Positions 8,368 to 17,365 of a DNA stretch of 64,000 bases are shown here, one piece after another. Each line of letters starts with the position of its first letter. Position 1 is the stretch's first letter. A program made the position numbers and the translations under genes. Source of the DNA: Microbacterium sp. No. 7 (GTDB lineage Bacteria > Actinomycetota > Actinomycetes > Actinomycetales > Microbacteriaceae); the NCBI RefSeq assembly GCF_001314225.1, contig NZ_CP012697.1, positions 2,790,001 through 2,854,000 of the forward strand, given 5' to 3'. The notes under the pieces were generated by a model, which was given only the letters and a program-made list of their open reading frames with translations, searched no databases and had not been told where the DNA came from.

Positions 8368-9519
8368 TCAGCGCACGACGATCGCGTCCGGCGTCGAGAC
8401 GTCGTACAGCTGCGCCGTGTCGGCGGGACGGGCGCGGAGGATCGCGGCCAGCACCTCGGCCTTCTCCGCCGAGCGGTCGGCATTGCCCCACACGACCGTC
8501 GGCCCGCCCGCGCCGAGCGTGAACGACACGTCGTTGGGCGTCGTCGCGGCGATCTCGGTCACGCCGGCCGCGATCTCGGGCGGGAGCGCGAGGAACACGT
8601 CGGCCACGGCGCGGAAGGCGGGCGCCTCGGTGCCGCCGTCGACCGTGATCACGGGGAAGCCCGCGACGGGCTCCGGCGTCGTCGACAGCACGACGCCGGC
8701 GGCGTCCACGAGCACGTGGCCCGCCTCGGTCGCGAGCGATCCGACGGGCGCCCGCTCGACGATGCGCACGACGAGCTCGTGCGGGGGACGCGCCTCGAGC
8801 GCGTACGACGCGATCATCGGGAACGTCGCGAGCGCGGCCTTGACCTGGCCCGTGTCCACGCGCGCGAGCGGCGTGCCCGCCTGCGACGCCAGCGACTGCT
8901 CGACCGCGGCCGCGTCGACGCGCTCGGCGCCGACGACCGTGATCGTCTCCACGGCGAACAGCGGGCTGTGCACGATGCCGAGGGTCGCCAGCAGCAGCAC
9001 GACGAGCGAGCCGAGCCCGGCGATCCAGATGCGGCGGCGCCGACGACGACGCGCCGTGAAGCGGCGCACCTCGGCGCGCAGCGCCCGGCGCCGTGCCCGC
9101 GCGGCCGCCCAGACGCTCGGAGGACGCTCGTCGTCGTCCGGCGCAGCGTCCTCGCCCCGCGCCTTCTCGCGCGCGGGCTTCCCGCGCTTCGCCGCGTCGT
9201 GATCGGGCGCCAGCGGGATCACCGGGGCGAGCGCCGCATCGTTCGGCTCCGCCTGCGATCCCGCCCGGCTCGGCTCGGGCCGGCCGCCTCCGGCGCCGAC
9301 GTCGAGGGGCTCGGTGACCTGCTCGTCGGGGTCGACGACCGGCGTCTCTCCGGCGGAGCGCGGTGCGGCATCCGTCCCCCGCGGCAGCTCCTCGACGGCA
9401 TCCCGCGGACGCCGCTCGTCGCGCCGCGGCGGCCCGACGGGGGCGACCTCGAGCGGCACGGCCTCGTCGGACGGCGCGGGGATCGGCGTCGAGGCCGGCA
9501 GCGGAGAGGGCCGACGCAC
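8368..9519 (-). CDS. ftsQ: Cell division protein FtsQ (DivIB-like)
   Basis: A 383-residue bitopic divisome protein. A Pro/Glu/Asp-rich, probably disordered cytoplasmic tail fills about residues 1-135, followed by a very basic stretch of arginines and one membrane helix at about 164-183. The periplasmic POTRA domain starts at VHSPLFAVETITVVGAERVD and the FtsQ domain follows (FPMIASYALEARPPHELVVRIVE split over 215-240). The tail is long compared with enterobacterial FtsQ but not unusual in actinobacteria. GTG 9519 is 4 nt past the murC stop. Confidence 0.9.
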   Translation of the reverse strand: MRRPSPLPASTPIPAPSDEAVPLEVAPVGPPRRDERRPRDAVEELPRGTDAAPRSAGETPVVDPDEQVTEPLDVGAGGGRPEPSRAGSQAEPNDAALAPVIPLAPDHDAAKRGKPAREKARGEDAAPDDDERPPSVWAAARARRRALRAEVRRFTARRRRRRRIWIAGLGSLVVLLLATLGIVHSPLFAVETITVVGAERVDAAAVEQSLASQAGTPLARVDTGQVKAALATFPMIASYALEARPPHELVVRIVERAPVGSLATEAGHVLVDAAGVVLSTTPEPVAGFPVITVDGGTEAPAFRAVADVFLALPPEIAAGVTEIAATTPNDVSFTLGAGGPTVVWGNADRSAEKAEVLAAILRARPADTAQLYDVSTPDAIVVR

Positions 9520-9523
9520 GACG

Positions 9524-10936
9524 CTACTCCCGCGTCGGCGTCGGCGTCGACGCCAGGGCCTGCAGCACCTGCGGGATGATCAGGTACACATTGCCGCAGC
9601 CGAGCGTGATGACGTAGTCGCCCGCGCGCGCGACCGACGCCGTGTAGTCGGCGGCCTGCTGCCAGTCGGCGACGAAGTGCACGCGCTCCGGGTCGGCGAA
9701 CGCCCCGCTCACGAGCTCGCCCGTCACGCCGGGGATGGGGTCCTCGCGGGCGCCGTAGACGTCGAGCACGACCGTGTGGTCGGCGTGCGACTCGAGCACC
9801 TCGGCGAACTCGCGGAACATGTCGCGCGTGCGCGAGTAGGTGTGCGGCTGGTGCAGCGCGATGATGCGGCCGTCGCCGACGACGGTGCGGGCGGCGGCGA
9901 GCGCCGCGGCGACCTCGGTGGGGTGGTGCGCATAGTCGTCGTAGACGCTCACCTCGCGCTCGACGCCGTGCAGCTCGAACCGGCGCACGGTGCCGCCGAA
10001 CCGCTCGACGGCGCGCAGCGCCGGCTCCAGCCCGTGACCGAGCGTGAGCAGCACGGCCACGGCGCCCGCCGCGTTGATCGCGTTGTGGGCGCCGGGCACC
10101 GAGAGGCGGCCGGAGGCCGACTCGCCCGCGTGGGTGAGCGTGAACGACACGGGCCCGTCGGCGACGATCTCGGTGAGGCGCACGTCGGCGTGCTCGGCCT
10201 CGCCGAACGTCACGACCCGGGGGTGCGAGATCGCGGCGGTCACGCGCACGGCGCCGGGGTCGTCCGATGAGATGACGACGGCCTCGCGGGCCTCGTTCGC
10301 GAACCGCGCGAACGCCGCGTCGAAGGCGTCGTGCGTCCCCCAGTGGTCGAGGTGGTCGGCATCCACGTTGGTGATGAGCGCGATCGAGGTGTCGTAGAGC
10401 AGGAACGAGCCGTCCGACTCGTCGGCCTCGATGACGAAGAGCTCGTCGGACCCCGTGCCGCTCGACACGCCACGGTCGGCGATGACGCCGCCCGAGACGA
10501 ACGTGGGGTCCTCGCCCAGCGCGGTCAGCGCCGTGACGATCATGCCCGTGGAGGTCGTCTTGCCGTGGGCGCCCGCGACGCTCACGAGCCGCCGGCCGCC
10601 GATGAGCCAGTGCAGCGCCTGCGAGCGGTGGATCACGTGCAGTCCGCGCGCCTTGGCGAGCAGGAACTCGGGGTTCTCGGGCCAGATCGCCCCCGTGTGC
10701 ACGACGGTGTCGACGTCGTCCGGCAGGTTCCGCTCGTCGTGGCCGACGAACACGGTCGCGCCGCGGGCCTCGAGCGCGCGCAGCGCCGCGCTGTCGGCGC
10801 GGTCGGAGCCCGACACGCGGATGCCGCGGTCGAGGAACATGCCGGCGAGGCCGGACATCCCCGATCCCCCGATCCCGATGAAGTGGGCGGCGGTGATGTC
10901 ATCGGGCAGCGGCAGCGTGAGATCGGGTCGAATCAT
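9524..10936 (-). CDS. murC: UDP-N-acetylmuramate--L-alanine ligase
   Basis: A 470-residue Mur ligase that adds L-Ala to UDP-MurNAc using ATP in the cytoplasm. The N-terminal UDP-binding motif [14 protein letters not shown] lies at 18-31, the ATP-binding loop [10 protein letters not shown] at 122-131, EADESDGSF in the central domain, and [14 protein letters not shown] [11 protein letters not shown] in the C-terminal domain. It stands between murG and ftsQ as usual. The 225-nt gap upstream contains repeats and a TAGACT hexamer 9 nt before ATG 10936, so a separate murC-ftsQ promoter is likely. Confidence 0.97.
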   Translation of the reverse strand: MIRPDLTLPLPDDITAAHFIGIGGSGMSGLAGMFLDRGIRVSGSDRADSAALRALEARGATVFVGHDERNLPDDVDTVVHTGAIWPENPEFLLAKARGLHVIHRSQALHWLIGGRRLVSVAGAHGKTTSTGMIVTALTALGEDPTFVSGGVIADRGVSSGTGSDELFVIEADESDGSFLLYDTSIALITNVDADHLDHWGTHDAFDAAFARFANEAREAVVISSDDPGAVRVTAAISHPRVVTFGEAEHADVRLTEIVADGPVSFTLTHAGESASGRLSVPGAHNAINAAGAVAVLLTLGHGLEPALRAVERFGGTVRRFELHGVEREVSVYDDYAHHPTEVAAALAAARTVVGDGRIIALHQPHTYSRTRDMFREFAEVLESHADHTVVLDVYGAREDPIPGVTGELVSGAFADPERVHFVADWQQAADYTASVARAGDYVITLGCGNVYLIIPQVLQALASTPTPTRE

Positions 10937-10945
10937 GGCGCGACA

Positions 10946-10951
10946 AGTCTA
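10946..10951 (-). promoter_or_regulatory. -10 hexamer upstream of murC
   Basis: Minus-strand TAGACT ends 9 nt before the murC ATG. It would give a transcript with almost no 5' leader and could drive murC-ftsQ apart from upstream dcw genes. Confidence 0.45.
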
Positions 10952-11011
10952 GGTCGCGTGCGCTGGGAGTCCGCTCCGGCGCGCTGGCGCGCCCACGAGG
11001 TTCGGCCTCCG

Positions 11012-11107
11012 GTCCGAACTCCTCCGATCCGGCGGCCCGCGCGCGGGCGAACCGCGTCATCCCGCGGACGGCCCGCTCCGGGGCGCTCGGATCGGAGGAG
11101 TTCGGAC
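11012..11107. repeat. 20-bp inverted repeat between murG and murC
   Basis: Arms 11012-11031 and 11088-11107 are exact reverse complements (GTCCGAACTCCTCCGATCCG and its partner) separated by 56 nt, which themselves contain GC-rich self-complementary sequence. The position between two essential genes suggests a transcript structure or terminator. Confidence 0.75.
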
Positions 11108-11165
11108 GCGCGCCCGGGCTCAGCGGACGCGCGGCCGGGCTCATCGGACGCGCGGCCGGGCTCAG
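11103..11165. repeat. Three tandem 21-bp repeats overlapping the murG stop
   Basis: Units 11103-11123, 11124-11144 and 11145-11165 are near identical (CGGACGCGCGGCCGGGCTCAG with one or two changes). On the minus strand every unit contains TGA, and the first is the real murG stop codon. The last bases of the first unit also belong to the inverted repeat at 11012-11107. Confidence 0.85.
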
Positions 11166-12235
11166 CGGGAGGCGAGGGCCTCGTCGATGAGGGCGATGAC
11201 GTTCTCGGTGCCGGTGCGGGTGCCGACGGACGCCGCGGCGGCGCGCATGCGCGCGAGCTGCTCGTCGTCGCCGAGCAGCGGCACGACCTCGGAGCGCACG
11301 CGGTCGGCGGTGAACTCGGCGTCCGCGATGATGCGGGCCGCGCCCGCCGCGACGGCCGAGCGCGCGTTGAGCGCCTGCTCGCCGTTGCCGACCGCGTAGG
11401 GCACGTAGACGGCGGGGATGCCGAGGGCGCTGACCTCGCTCACCGTCGCAGAGCCGGCGCGGCACACGATGACGTCGGCGAGCGCGAACGCGAGGTCCAT
11501 GCGATCGATGTACGGCAGCACGACGTAGCCCGCGTCGCCGGACGGCGCCTGGTTCTTCTCGCCCGTCGCGTGCAGCACCTGCCAGCCCGCCGCGACGACG
11601 TCGCACCACGAGCCCGCGAGGGCCTCGTTGATGCGCCGGGCGCCGAGCGATCCGCCGAAGACGAGCAGCACGGGCCGGCCGGCGTCGAGCCCGAAGAGCC
11701 CTGCCGCCTCGGCGCGGCGCGCGGTGCGGTCGAGCTCGACGATCTCGCGGCGCAGCGGCATGCCGACCACGCGGCTGTTCTTCAGCGGCGTGCCCTCGAA
11801 GACGATGCCGACGCCCGCGGCCCGGCGTGCGCCGAGCACGTTCGCGAGACCGGGCCGCGCGTTGGCCTCGTGCACGACGAACGGGATGCCCTCGCGCCGC
11901 GCGGCGACGTAGGCGGGAGCCGAGGCGTAGCCGCCGAACCCGGTCACGACGTCGACGTCGTGCGCGCGGATGTGCGCGCGCACCTGCGCGACCGCCCGCC
12001 GCCACGCGAGCGGGAAGCGCAGCGCGGCGCCGTTGGGCCGGCGCGGGAACGGGACCTTGTCGACGACGAGCAGCTCGTACCCGCGCTCGGGCACGAGCCG
12101 CGCCTCCAGGCCTTCGCGCGTGCCGAGCACGAGCACCTCGTCGTCGGTGTCGCGGGTGCGCAGGGCGTCGGCGACCGCGAGCAGCGGATTGACGTGACCG
12201 GCGGTTCCCCCGCCGGCGAGCAGATGCGTCGTCAC
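11162..12235 (-). CDS. murG: UDP-GlcNAc:lipid I N-acetylglucosaminyltransferase
   Basis: A 357-residue GT28 glycosyltransferase that converts lipid I to lipid II on the inner face of the membrane. The N-terminal glycine-rich loop LLAGGGTAGHVNP (about 5-17) and GFGGYASAPAYVAA bind the acceptor, and HATGEKN, CRAGSATVSE and NARSAVAAGAA belong to the UDP-GlcNAc-binding C-terminal half. Start GTG 12235 overlaps the stop of the upstream ABC permease as GTGA, so murG is translationally coupled to a transporter gene rather than to ftsW, which is unusual for this cluster. Confidence 0.96.
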   Translation of the reverse strand: MTTHLLAGGGTAGHVNPLLAVADALRTRDTDDEVLVLGTREGLEARLVPERGYELLVVDKVPFPRRPNGAALRFPLAWRRAVAQVRAHIRAHDVDVVTGFGGYASAPAYVAARREGIPFVVHEANARPGLANVLGARRAAGVGIVFEGTPLKNSRVVGMPLRREIVELDRTARRAEAAGLFGLDAGRPVLLVFGGSLGARRINEALAGSWCDVVAAGWQVLHATGEKNQAPSGDAGYVVLPYIDRMDLAFALADVIVCRAGSATVSEVSALGIPAVYVPYAVGNGEQALNARSAVAAGAARIIADAEFTADRVRSEVVPLLGDDEQLARMRAAAASVGTRTGTENVIALIDEALASR

Positions 12236-12987
12236 CGGATCGAGCCTACCGGCGGCTCCGCGATGTCGCGGCGCAGGAACGAGGCGGCGCCGCCCGCGAG
12301 GATTGCGGCGAGCCACACGGCGAACACTCCGGCCGCGGCGATCGGTGCGAGGGCGTCGTCGGCGACGCCGATCGCGGCGGAATCGAACCCCGCGGCGGCG
12401 AGCACGGCGGCCAGCGGCGCCCACGCGCCCAGGGCGGGCCAGAGCGTCGCGAGCAGCAGGGTCGCGCTGAGCGAGAGCGGCGCCAGGAGCAGGGCCGCCA
12501 GATGGTGCTGGACGATCAGCCCCGCGCCCAGGCCCCAGAGCGCGGCGAGGGCACCGACGACCATGGTCGCGATCACGTCGCGGACGTCGGCACGGGCCTC
12601 CCCCAGCACTGCGAACACCGCCGCGGAGCATCCCAGCGCGACGGCTCCGGCGACGACGGCGCCGCCCGCGGCGGAGAAGAGGGCGCGCGCGACCAGGTCC
12701 GCGCGTCGTGGCAGCGCCATCAGCCGTTGCGCGACCACCCCGTGACGACGATCGAGGGTGTAGCGGAAGGCGCCGAAGATCGTCGCCACCAGCGCCGCGT
12801 ACATCGCGACGACCGCCCCCAGTCCCTCGTGGAACGATGACCGGAGCTCTTCGGGCGCGGAGTGCATCTCGGGAGGCACGCCGGCGGCGAGGGAGAGGGA
12901 GAGCACGACCCCGCCGAGGACCGACCCGAGCAGCACCACGTCGACGACGGATCCCCGGGCCCGCGCCCGCAGGGCTCGGGCGATCAC
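12232..12987 (-). CDS. ABC transporter permease (second of two)
   Basis: A 251-residue membrane protein with about six hydrophobic segments, for instance VVDVVLLGSVLGGVVLSLSL, GAVVAMYAALVATIFGAF and the C-terminal PIAAAGVFAVWLAAILAGGA. It has no recognisable enzyme motif and resembles the permease partners of multidrug or ABC-2-like exporters. Start GTG 12987 overlaps the stop of the first permease (GTGA) and its own stop overlaps the murG start (GTGA). It likely forms a heterodimeric export pore with the 12984-13712 product. Substrate unknown. Confidence 0.82.
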   Translation of the reverse strand: MIARALRARARGSVVDVVLLGSVLGGVVLSLSLAAGVPPEMHSAPEELRSSFHEGLGAVVAMYAALVATIFGAFRYTLDRRHGVVAQRLMALPRRADLVARALFSAAGGAVVAGAVALGCSAAVFAVLGEARADVRDVIATMVVGALAALWGLGAGLIVQHHLAALLLAPLSLSATLLLATLWPALGAWAPLAAVLAAAGFDSAAIGVADDALAPIAAAGVFAVWLAAILAGGAASFLRRDIAEPPVGSIR

Positions 12988-13712
12988 CTCAGCCGCCGTC
13001 TCCCGAGCATCCAGCCCGCGACGAGGAGCACGGCGACCCACGCCGACGACACCAGCAGCGCTACGGGGGTGCTCAGGAGCGCGTCGCGATAGTGCGGCAC
13101 GCCGAGGGCCGCCAGGGACAGGCCGGGCAGGAGCCTCGCGACCTCCGGCGCCGTCCTCAGCAGGGCGAGCTCGACCGCGATCGGGACGAACAGCACGCCG
13201 AGGGCGGCGACGTAGTAGTTCCGGACGATCCAGCCGACGGCGACGCCCAGCAGCGCTCCCAGCACCGCACCCCCGAACGCTCCGACGAGGATGCGGACGA
13301 CGGATGCCGAGAACGCGAACACCACTCCGTTGGCGGCCAGCACGATCGCCGTGAGCACGCTCCACGCCACGGGGAGGCCGACGGCGAGGATCATCCCGAC
13401 CACCGCCGACGCCGCGGCCTTCCCCCAGAACGCCCGCGGGTAGCCGACCTCCGTCAGCGTGCGGTCGAGCGAGGCGTAGTAGGTCTCCCGGGTCACCGCG
13501 TACGCCCCCGCGAACGCGGCGGGCACGAACGACCAGGCGAGCGGCTGGAACATCCGCACCGTCGCGGCCTCCGGGCCCAGCTCGCCGAGGACGCCGAGCG
13601 TGTCGCCGCCGGAGAGCACGACGAAGGGCGCCATGAGCGCGAACACGCACATCATCGGTCCGCTCGTGCCGCTGAAGGCCCGCAGCACCTCCGCGCGGGT
13701 CGCGGCGGTCAT
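12984..13712 (-). CDS. ABC transporter permease (first of two)
   Basis: A 242-residue membrane protein with about six predicted helices (MMCVFALMAPFVVLSGG, FVPAAFAGAYAV, ILVGAFGGAVLGALLGVAVG, LLVSSAWVAVLLVAGWMLG). The sequence AWSFVPAAFAGAYAVTRE resembles the early part of ABC-2-type permeases. ATG 13712 overlaps the ATPase stop as ATGA, and the next permease overlaps by GTGA, so all three transporter genes are one translational unit. It ends with a basic GRRRLR tail on the cytoplasmic side. Substrate unknown. Confidence 0.82.
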   Translation of the reverse strand: MTAATRAEVLRAFSGTSGPMMCVFALMAPFVVLSGGDTLGVLGELGPEAATVRMFQPLAWSFVPAAFAGAYAVTRETYYASLDRTLTEVGYPRAFWGKAAASAVVGMILAVGLPVAWSVLTAIVLAANGVVFAFSASVVRILVGAFGGAVLGALLGVAVGWIVRNYYVAALGVLFVPIAVELALLRTAPEVARLLPGLSLAALGVPHYRDALLSTPVALLVSSAWVAVLLVAGWMLGRRRLR

Positions 13713-14446
13713 GCCCGGCTCCCCTCGACGAGCTCGAAGTAGCGGTCTTCGAGCGTGTGCGCGCTGTCGCCGACGAGGTCGGCCAGGGGTCCGGTGAACA
13801 GTGCCGTGCGGTTGACGATCACGACCTCGTCGACGATCTGCTCGATCTCCGCGAGCTGATGGCTGGAGATGAGCACGCTCCCCCCGGCGTCGGCGAAGCG
13901 GCGCAGATAGCGCCGCAGCCACCGGATCCCCTCCGGATCGAGGCCGCTGGCCGGTTCGTCGAGGACGAGGATGCGCGGCGAGCCCACGAGCGCGGCGGCG
14001 AGCCCCAGCCGCTGGGCCATGCCGGTCGAGAACGTCTTGACCCGGCGGCGCGCGTGCGCCAGGAGCTCGACCTCCTCCAGCACCTCGTCGACGCGCGCGC
14101 GGTGCGCGCCCACGGCGAGACGGACGATGTCCAGGTGACGGCGCGCCGTGATCCCCACCTCGAAGCCGAACCCGTCCATGTGCACGCCCACGCGTGTCGC
14201 GGGGCTCGGAAGCGCGGCGAACGGCGCGCCCTCGACCAGCGCCTCGCCGCCGGACGGGCGGAGGAGGCCGACGAGGGCGCGCAGCGTCGTCGACTTGCCT
14301 GCACCATTGGGACCGAGCAGGCCGACGATCGACCCCCGTCTCACGACGAAGCTCAGGTCCTCCACGGCGACGCGGTCGCCGAAGGTTTTCGAGAGGTTCC
14401 GCACCTCGATGGCGTGGTCCGGCGCTGCCGTGTCGGAGAGGGGCAT
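13709..14446 (-). CDS. ABC transporter ATP-binding protein, exporter type
   Basis: A 245-residue ABC ATPase. Walker A is GPNGAGKST at 45-53, the Q-loop area gives VGVHMDGFGFE, the signature is FSTGMAQRLGLA, Walker B is ILVLDEPASGLDP and the switch histidine is in SSHQLAEIE. The HMDGFGFEVGITARRHL stretch and the C-terminus resemble ABC-2 exporters such as bacitracin or lantibiotic efflux ATPases. Start MPLSDTAAP (ATG 14446) is preferred over GTG/ATG codons further upstream because the domain begins immediately after it. It follows ftsW after 185 nt and heads a unit coupled into murG. Confidence 0.93.
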   Translation of the reverse strand: MPLSDTAAPDHAIEVRNLSKTFGDRVAVEDLSFVVRRGSIVGLLGPNGAGKSTTLRALVGLLRPSGGEALVEGAPFAALPSPATRVGVHMDGFGFEVGITARRHLDIVRLAVGAHRARVDEVLEEVELLAHARRRVKTFSTGMAQRLGLAAALVGSPRILVLDEPASGLDPEGIRWLRRYLRRFADAGGSVLISSHQLAEIEQIVDEVVIVNRTALFTGPLADLVGDSAHTLEDRYFELVEGSRA

Positions 14447-14631
14447 GCGAGGCTTTCTTGTCCGGTGGCCCGCCGCCCGGCATCGAGCCACGCGGGGCAG
14501 CACGACGTCGCGCGACGAGACTTACGCTAGGCCACATGAGATACACATCTCGAGCCGCGTCCGCACATTGGCGCAAACTGCCGCATCACACAGGCCGGGC
14601 ACGGCGGCCGGCCCGGTCTCGACGGGGCTGC

Positions 14632-15861
14632 TCAGCGCGTGGCGACGGCGGGCTTGCCGGCGGCGGGCAGCGTGCGCGCGAACGCGAGCAGCACACCCGT
14701 GGCGAGCAGCACCGACAGCAGCGACGTGCCGCCCTGCGACATGAACGGCAGCGGCACGCCGAGCACGGGGAGCACGCGCAGCACGACGCCGATGTTGACG
14801 AGCGCCTGCCCCACGATCCAGATGACGATGCCGCCCGCGACGATGCGCACGAACGGGTCGTCGGTCTTGCGGATGATGTGGAACGCGCCGATCGCGAAGA
14901 TCATGAACAGGGCGAGCACGACGACGCAGCCGATAAGCCCGAGCTCCTCGCCGACGATCGCGAAGATGTAGTCGTGCTCGGCGGCCGGCAGCCACGAGTA
15001 CTTCTCGCGGGAGTTGCCGAGCCCCAGCCCGAAGACGCCGCCGCTCGCGAGGCCCCACACGCCGTGCAGCGCCTGATAGCAGTCGCCGACGGCGAGGTAG
15101 TAGCAGTCGGTGGAGTCGCCGCCCAGGAAGCTCATGATGCGCCGCATGCGGTCGGGCCGCAGGATCGCCAGCGCCGCCACGCCGGCGAGCACGATGAGCA
15201 ACGGCAGCACGAACATGCGCAGCCGCACGCCCGAGAAGAACAGACAGCCGAGCATGATCGCCATGATCACCATGCCCGTGCCCATGTCCTGGCTGCCGAC
15301 CGCGACGAGCCCGATGACGAGCAGGCCCACGGGCACGACGGGGATGAACACGTGCTTCCACGACGTGAGGAGGGCGCGCTTGCGGTAGAGCACGAACCCC
15401 ATCCACAGCGCGAGCGAGAGCTTGAGGAACTCCGACGGCTGCATCTGGAACCCGCCGATCGAGATCCAGTTGCGGTTGCCGTCGTTCTCGATGCCGAGCC
15501 CCGGCACGAACACGAGCAGCTGGAAGAGGGTCGCCCCGATCAGCGCGGGCCACGCCACGCGCTTCCAGAACGTCACGGGCAGCCGGCTCGCGACCAGCAT
15601 GAGCGGGATGCCGATGAGTGCGAAGATGCCCTGCTTGAGCACGACCTCGAAGGGGCTGGATCCCGCGGCCGTCGACTTCGCCATCGTCGCGGAGAGCACC
15701 ATGACGAGCCCGAAGCCCGTGAGGATGAGGGCCGACGACAGCAGCAGCACGAACTCGTTCGCGATCGGCGCCTGCAGGCGGCCCAGCGAGATGCGGGCGA
15801 CGAATCCCGGCCGGTCGGGCTCAGGCGCCGTCGCGGGAGGGGTGCGGTCGGTCGTCGTCAT
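14632..15861 (-). CDS. ftsW: Septal peptidoglycan glycosyltransferase FtsW (SEDS family)
   Basis: A 409-residue SEDS protein with about ten membrane helices that polymerises lipid II at the septum together with FtsI. Family motifs are NRNWISIGGFQMQPSEFLKL (split around 133-152), the conserved VGSQDMGTGMV, GLGLGNSREKYSWLPAAEHD and FMSQGGTSLL near the C-terminus. The start MTTTDRTPP at ATG 15861 overlaps the end of murD by 41 nt; a longer form from ATG 15900 is possible. The 185 nt that follow separate it from the exporter genes. Confidence 0.95.
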   Translation of the reverse strand: MTTTDRTPPATAPEPDRPGFVARISLGRLQAPIANEFVLLLSSALILTGFGLVMVLSATMAKSTAAGSSPFEVVLKQGIFALIGIPLMLVASRLPVTFWKRVAWPALIGATLFQLLVFVPGLGIENDGNRNWISIGGFQMQPSEFLKLSLALWMGFVLYRKRALLTSWKHVFIPVVPVGLLVIGLVAVGSQDMGTGMVIMAIMLGCLFFSGVRLRMFVLPLLIVLAGVAALAILRPDRMRRIMSFLGGDSTDCYYLAVGDCYQALHGVWGLASGGVFGLGLGNSREKYSWLPAAEHDYIFAIVGEELGLIGCVVVLALFMIFAIGAFHIIRKTDDPFVRIVAGGIVIWIVGQALVNIGVVLRVLPVLGVPLPFMSQGGTSLLSVLLATGVLLAFARTLPAAGKPAVATR

Positions 15862-17365
15862 CGCGGCCTGCTCCCCTTCCGATTCGTGTCCGCACGGCAT
15901 CCGCGAATCGGTTGCCCCGGTCCGAGTACGACGCGAACTGATCGAACGACGCCGCCGCGGGGGCCAGGAGAACGACGTCTCCGTCCCGGGCGATGCCGAT
16001 CGCGAGCTCGACGACCTCGCTCATGACGTCTTCAGTCTGGGCGTCGTCGATCTCGAAGACCGGAACCGCCGGGGCGTGTCGCGCGAACGCGGTCGTGATC
16101 TCGCCGCGCTCGGCGCCGATCACGATCGCGGCCTTGACGCCCGCGCCGCGCGCGGCGACCAGCCCGGTGATGTCGACGCCCTTGAGCAGCCCGCCGACGA
16201 CCCAGACGGCGCCCGGGAAGGCGGCGAGCGACGACGACGCCGCGTGCGGGTTCGTCGCCTTGGAGTCGTCCACCCACGTGACGCCGTCGTGCCGCGCGAT
16301 CACCTGGATGCGGTGCGCGTCGAGCTCGAACGTGCGCAGCGCCGCGGCGATCGCGGACGGCGGCACGTCGAGCGAGCGCGCGAGGGCGGCCGCGGCGAGG
16401 ATGTTCGCGACGACGTGCGGCGCGGCGAGCCCGCGCTCGGCGAGGTCGGCCACGGTGGTCAGCTCGAGGGCGCTCGTGCGGCGCTCCTCGAGGAACGCGC
16501 GATCGACGAGGATGCCGTCGACGACGCCCAGATCGCTGGGGCCGGGCACGCCGAGGTCGAAGCCGATCGCCCGGCATCCCTCCACGACGTCGGCGCCCTC
16601 GACCATCTCGCGGGTCGCGACGTCGGCCTTGTTGTAGACGCAGGCGACGCGCGTGCGCTCGTACACGACGGCCTTCGCCGCCCGGTAGGCCGCGAACGAC
16701 CCGTGCCACTGCAGGTGGTCGTCGGCGAGGTTGAGGCACACGCTCGCCCACGGCGACACGCGGTCGAGGCCCTCCTGCAGGCCGAGGTACCAGAGCTGGT
16801 GGCTGGAGATCTCGACGACGAGCACGTCGAAGCCCGCGGGGTCGCGGATCGCGTCGAGCACGGGCACGCCGATGTTGCCGCACGGCGCGGCGCGCAGGCC
16901 GCCCGCGAGGAGCATCGTCGCGGTGAGCTGGGTCGTCGTGGTCTTTCCGTTCGTGCCCGTGATGAGCACCCACTCGGCGGGCGTGCCGTCCTGCCGCAGC
17001 ACCTTGTCGCGCACGCGCCACGCCAGCTCCAGGTCGCCCCACACGGGCACGCCCGTCTCGCGCGCCCACGCGACGACCGCGTGGTGCGGCGGGAACCCGG
17101 GCGAGGCGATCACGACGTCCGGCGCGTGTGCGACGACCTCGGCGGGCACGGCGTCGAGCGAGCCGGTCCACAGCCGCACCCCGAGCACGGGCAGCAGCCG
17201 CGCGTACTGCTCGTCGGCGGCCTCGGACGCCACGAGCACGTCGGCGCCGAGCTCGGCGAGCGTGTCGGCGACGGAGAACCCCGTCACCGAGAGGCCGAGC
17301 ACGACCACGCGCAGGCCCCGCCAGTCGGCGTGCCAGCTGTCCAGGGCGTCGAGCCGGGCGTTCAC
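15821..17365 (-). CDS. murD: UDP-N-acetylmuramoylalanine--D-glutamate ligase
   Basis: A 514-residue Mur ligase that adds D-Glu to UDP-MurNAc-L-Ala. The N-terminal domain reads LRVVVLGLSVTGFSVADTL, the ATP loop is ITGTNGKTTTTQL, EISSHQLWY lies in the central domain and VTWVDDSKATNPHA marks the C-terminal domain. It is longer than the typical 440-490 residues because of small insertions. GTG 17365 overlaps the mraY stop (GTGA), and the C-terminal Arg/Asp-rich tail runs 41 nt into ftsW. Confidence 0.96.
   Translation of the reverse strand: MNARLDALDSWHADWRGLRVVVLGLSVTGFSVADTLAELGADVLVASEAADEQYARLLPVLGVRLWTGSLDAVPAEVVAHAPDVVIASPGFPPHHAVVAWARETGVPVWGDLELAWRVRDKVLRQDGTPAEWVLITGTNGKTTTTQLTATMLLAGGLRAAPCGNIGVPVLDAIRDPAGFDVLVVEISSHQLWYLGLQEGLDRVSPWASVCLNLADDHLQWHGSFAAYRAAKAVVYERTRVACVYNKADVATREMVEGADVVEGCRAIGFDLGVPGPSDLGVVDGILVDRAFLEERRTSALELTTVADLAERGLAAPHVVANILAAAALARSLDVPPSAIAAALRTFELDAHRIQVIARHDGVTWVDDSKATNPHAASSSLAAFPGAVWVVGGLLKGVDITGLVAARGAGVKAAIVIGAERGEITTAFARHAPAVPVFEIDDAQTEDVMSEVVELAIGIARDGDVVLLAPAAASFDQFASYSDRGNRFADAVRTRIGRGAGRDDDDRPHPSRDGA

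Noticed and set aside
14447..14631. Possible small gene between ftsW and the exporter
   Set aside because: No frame with plausible composition; more likely a leader or promoter region.
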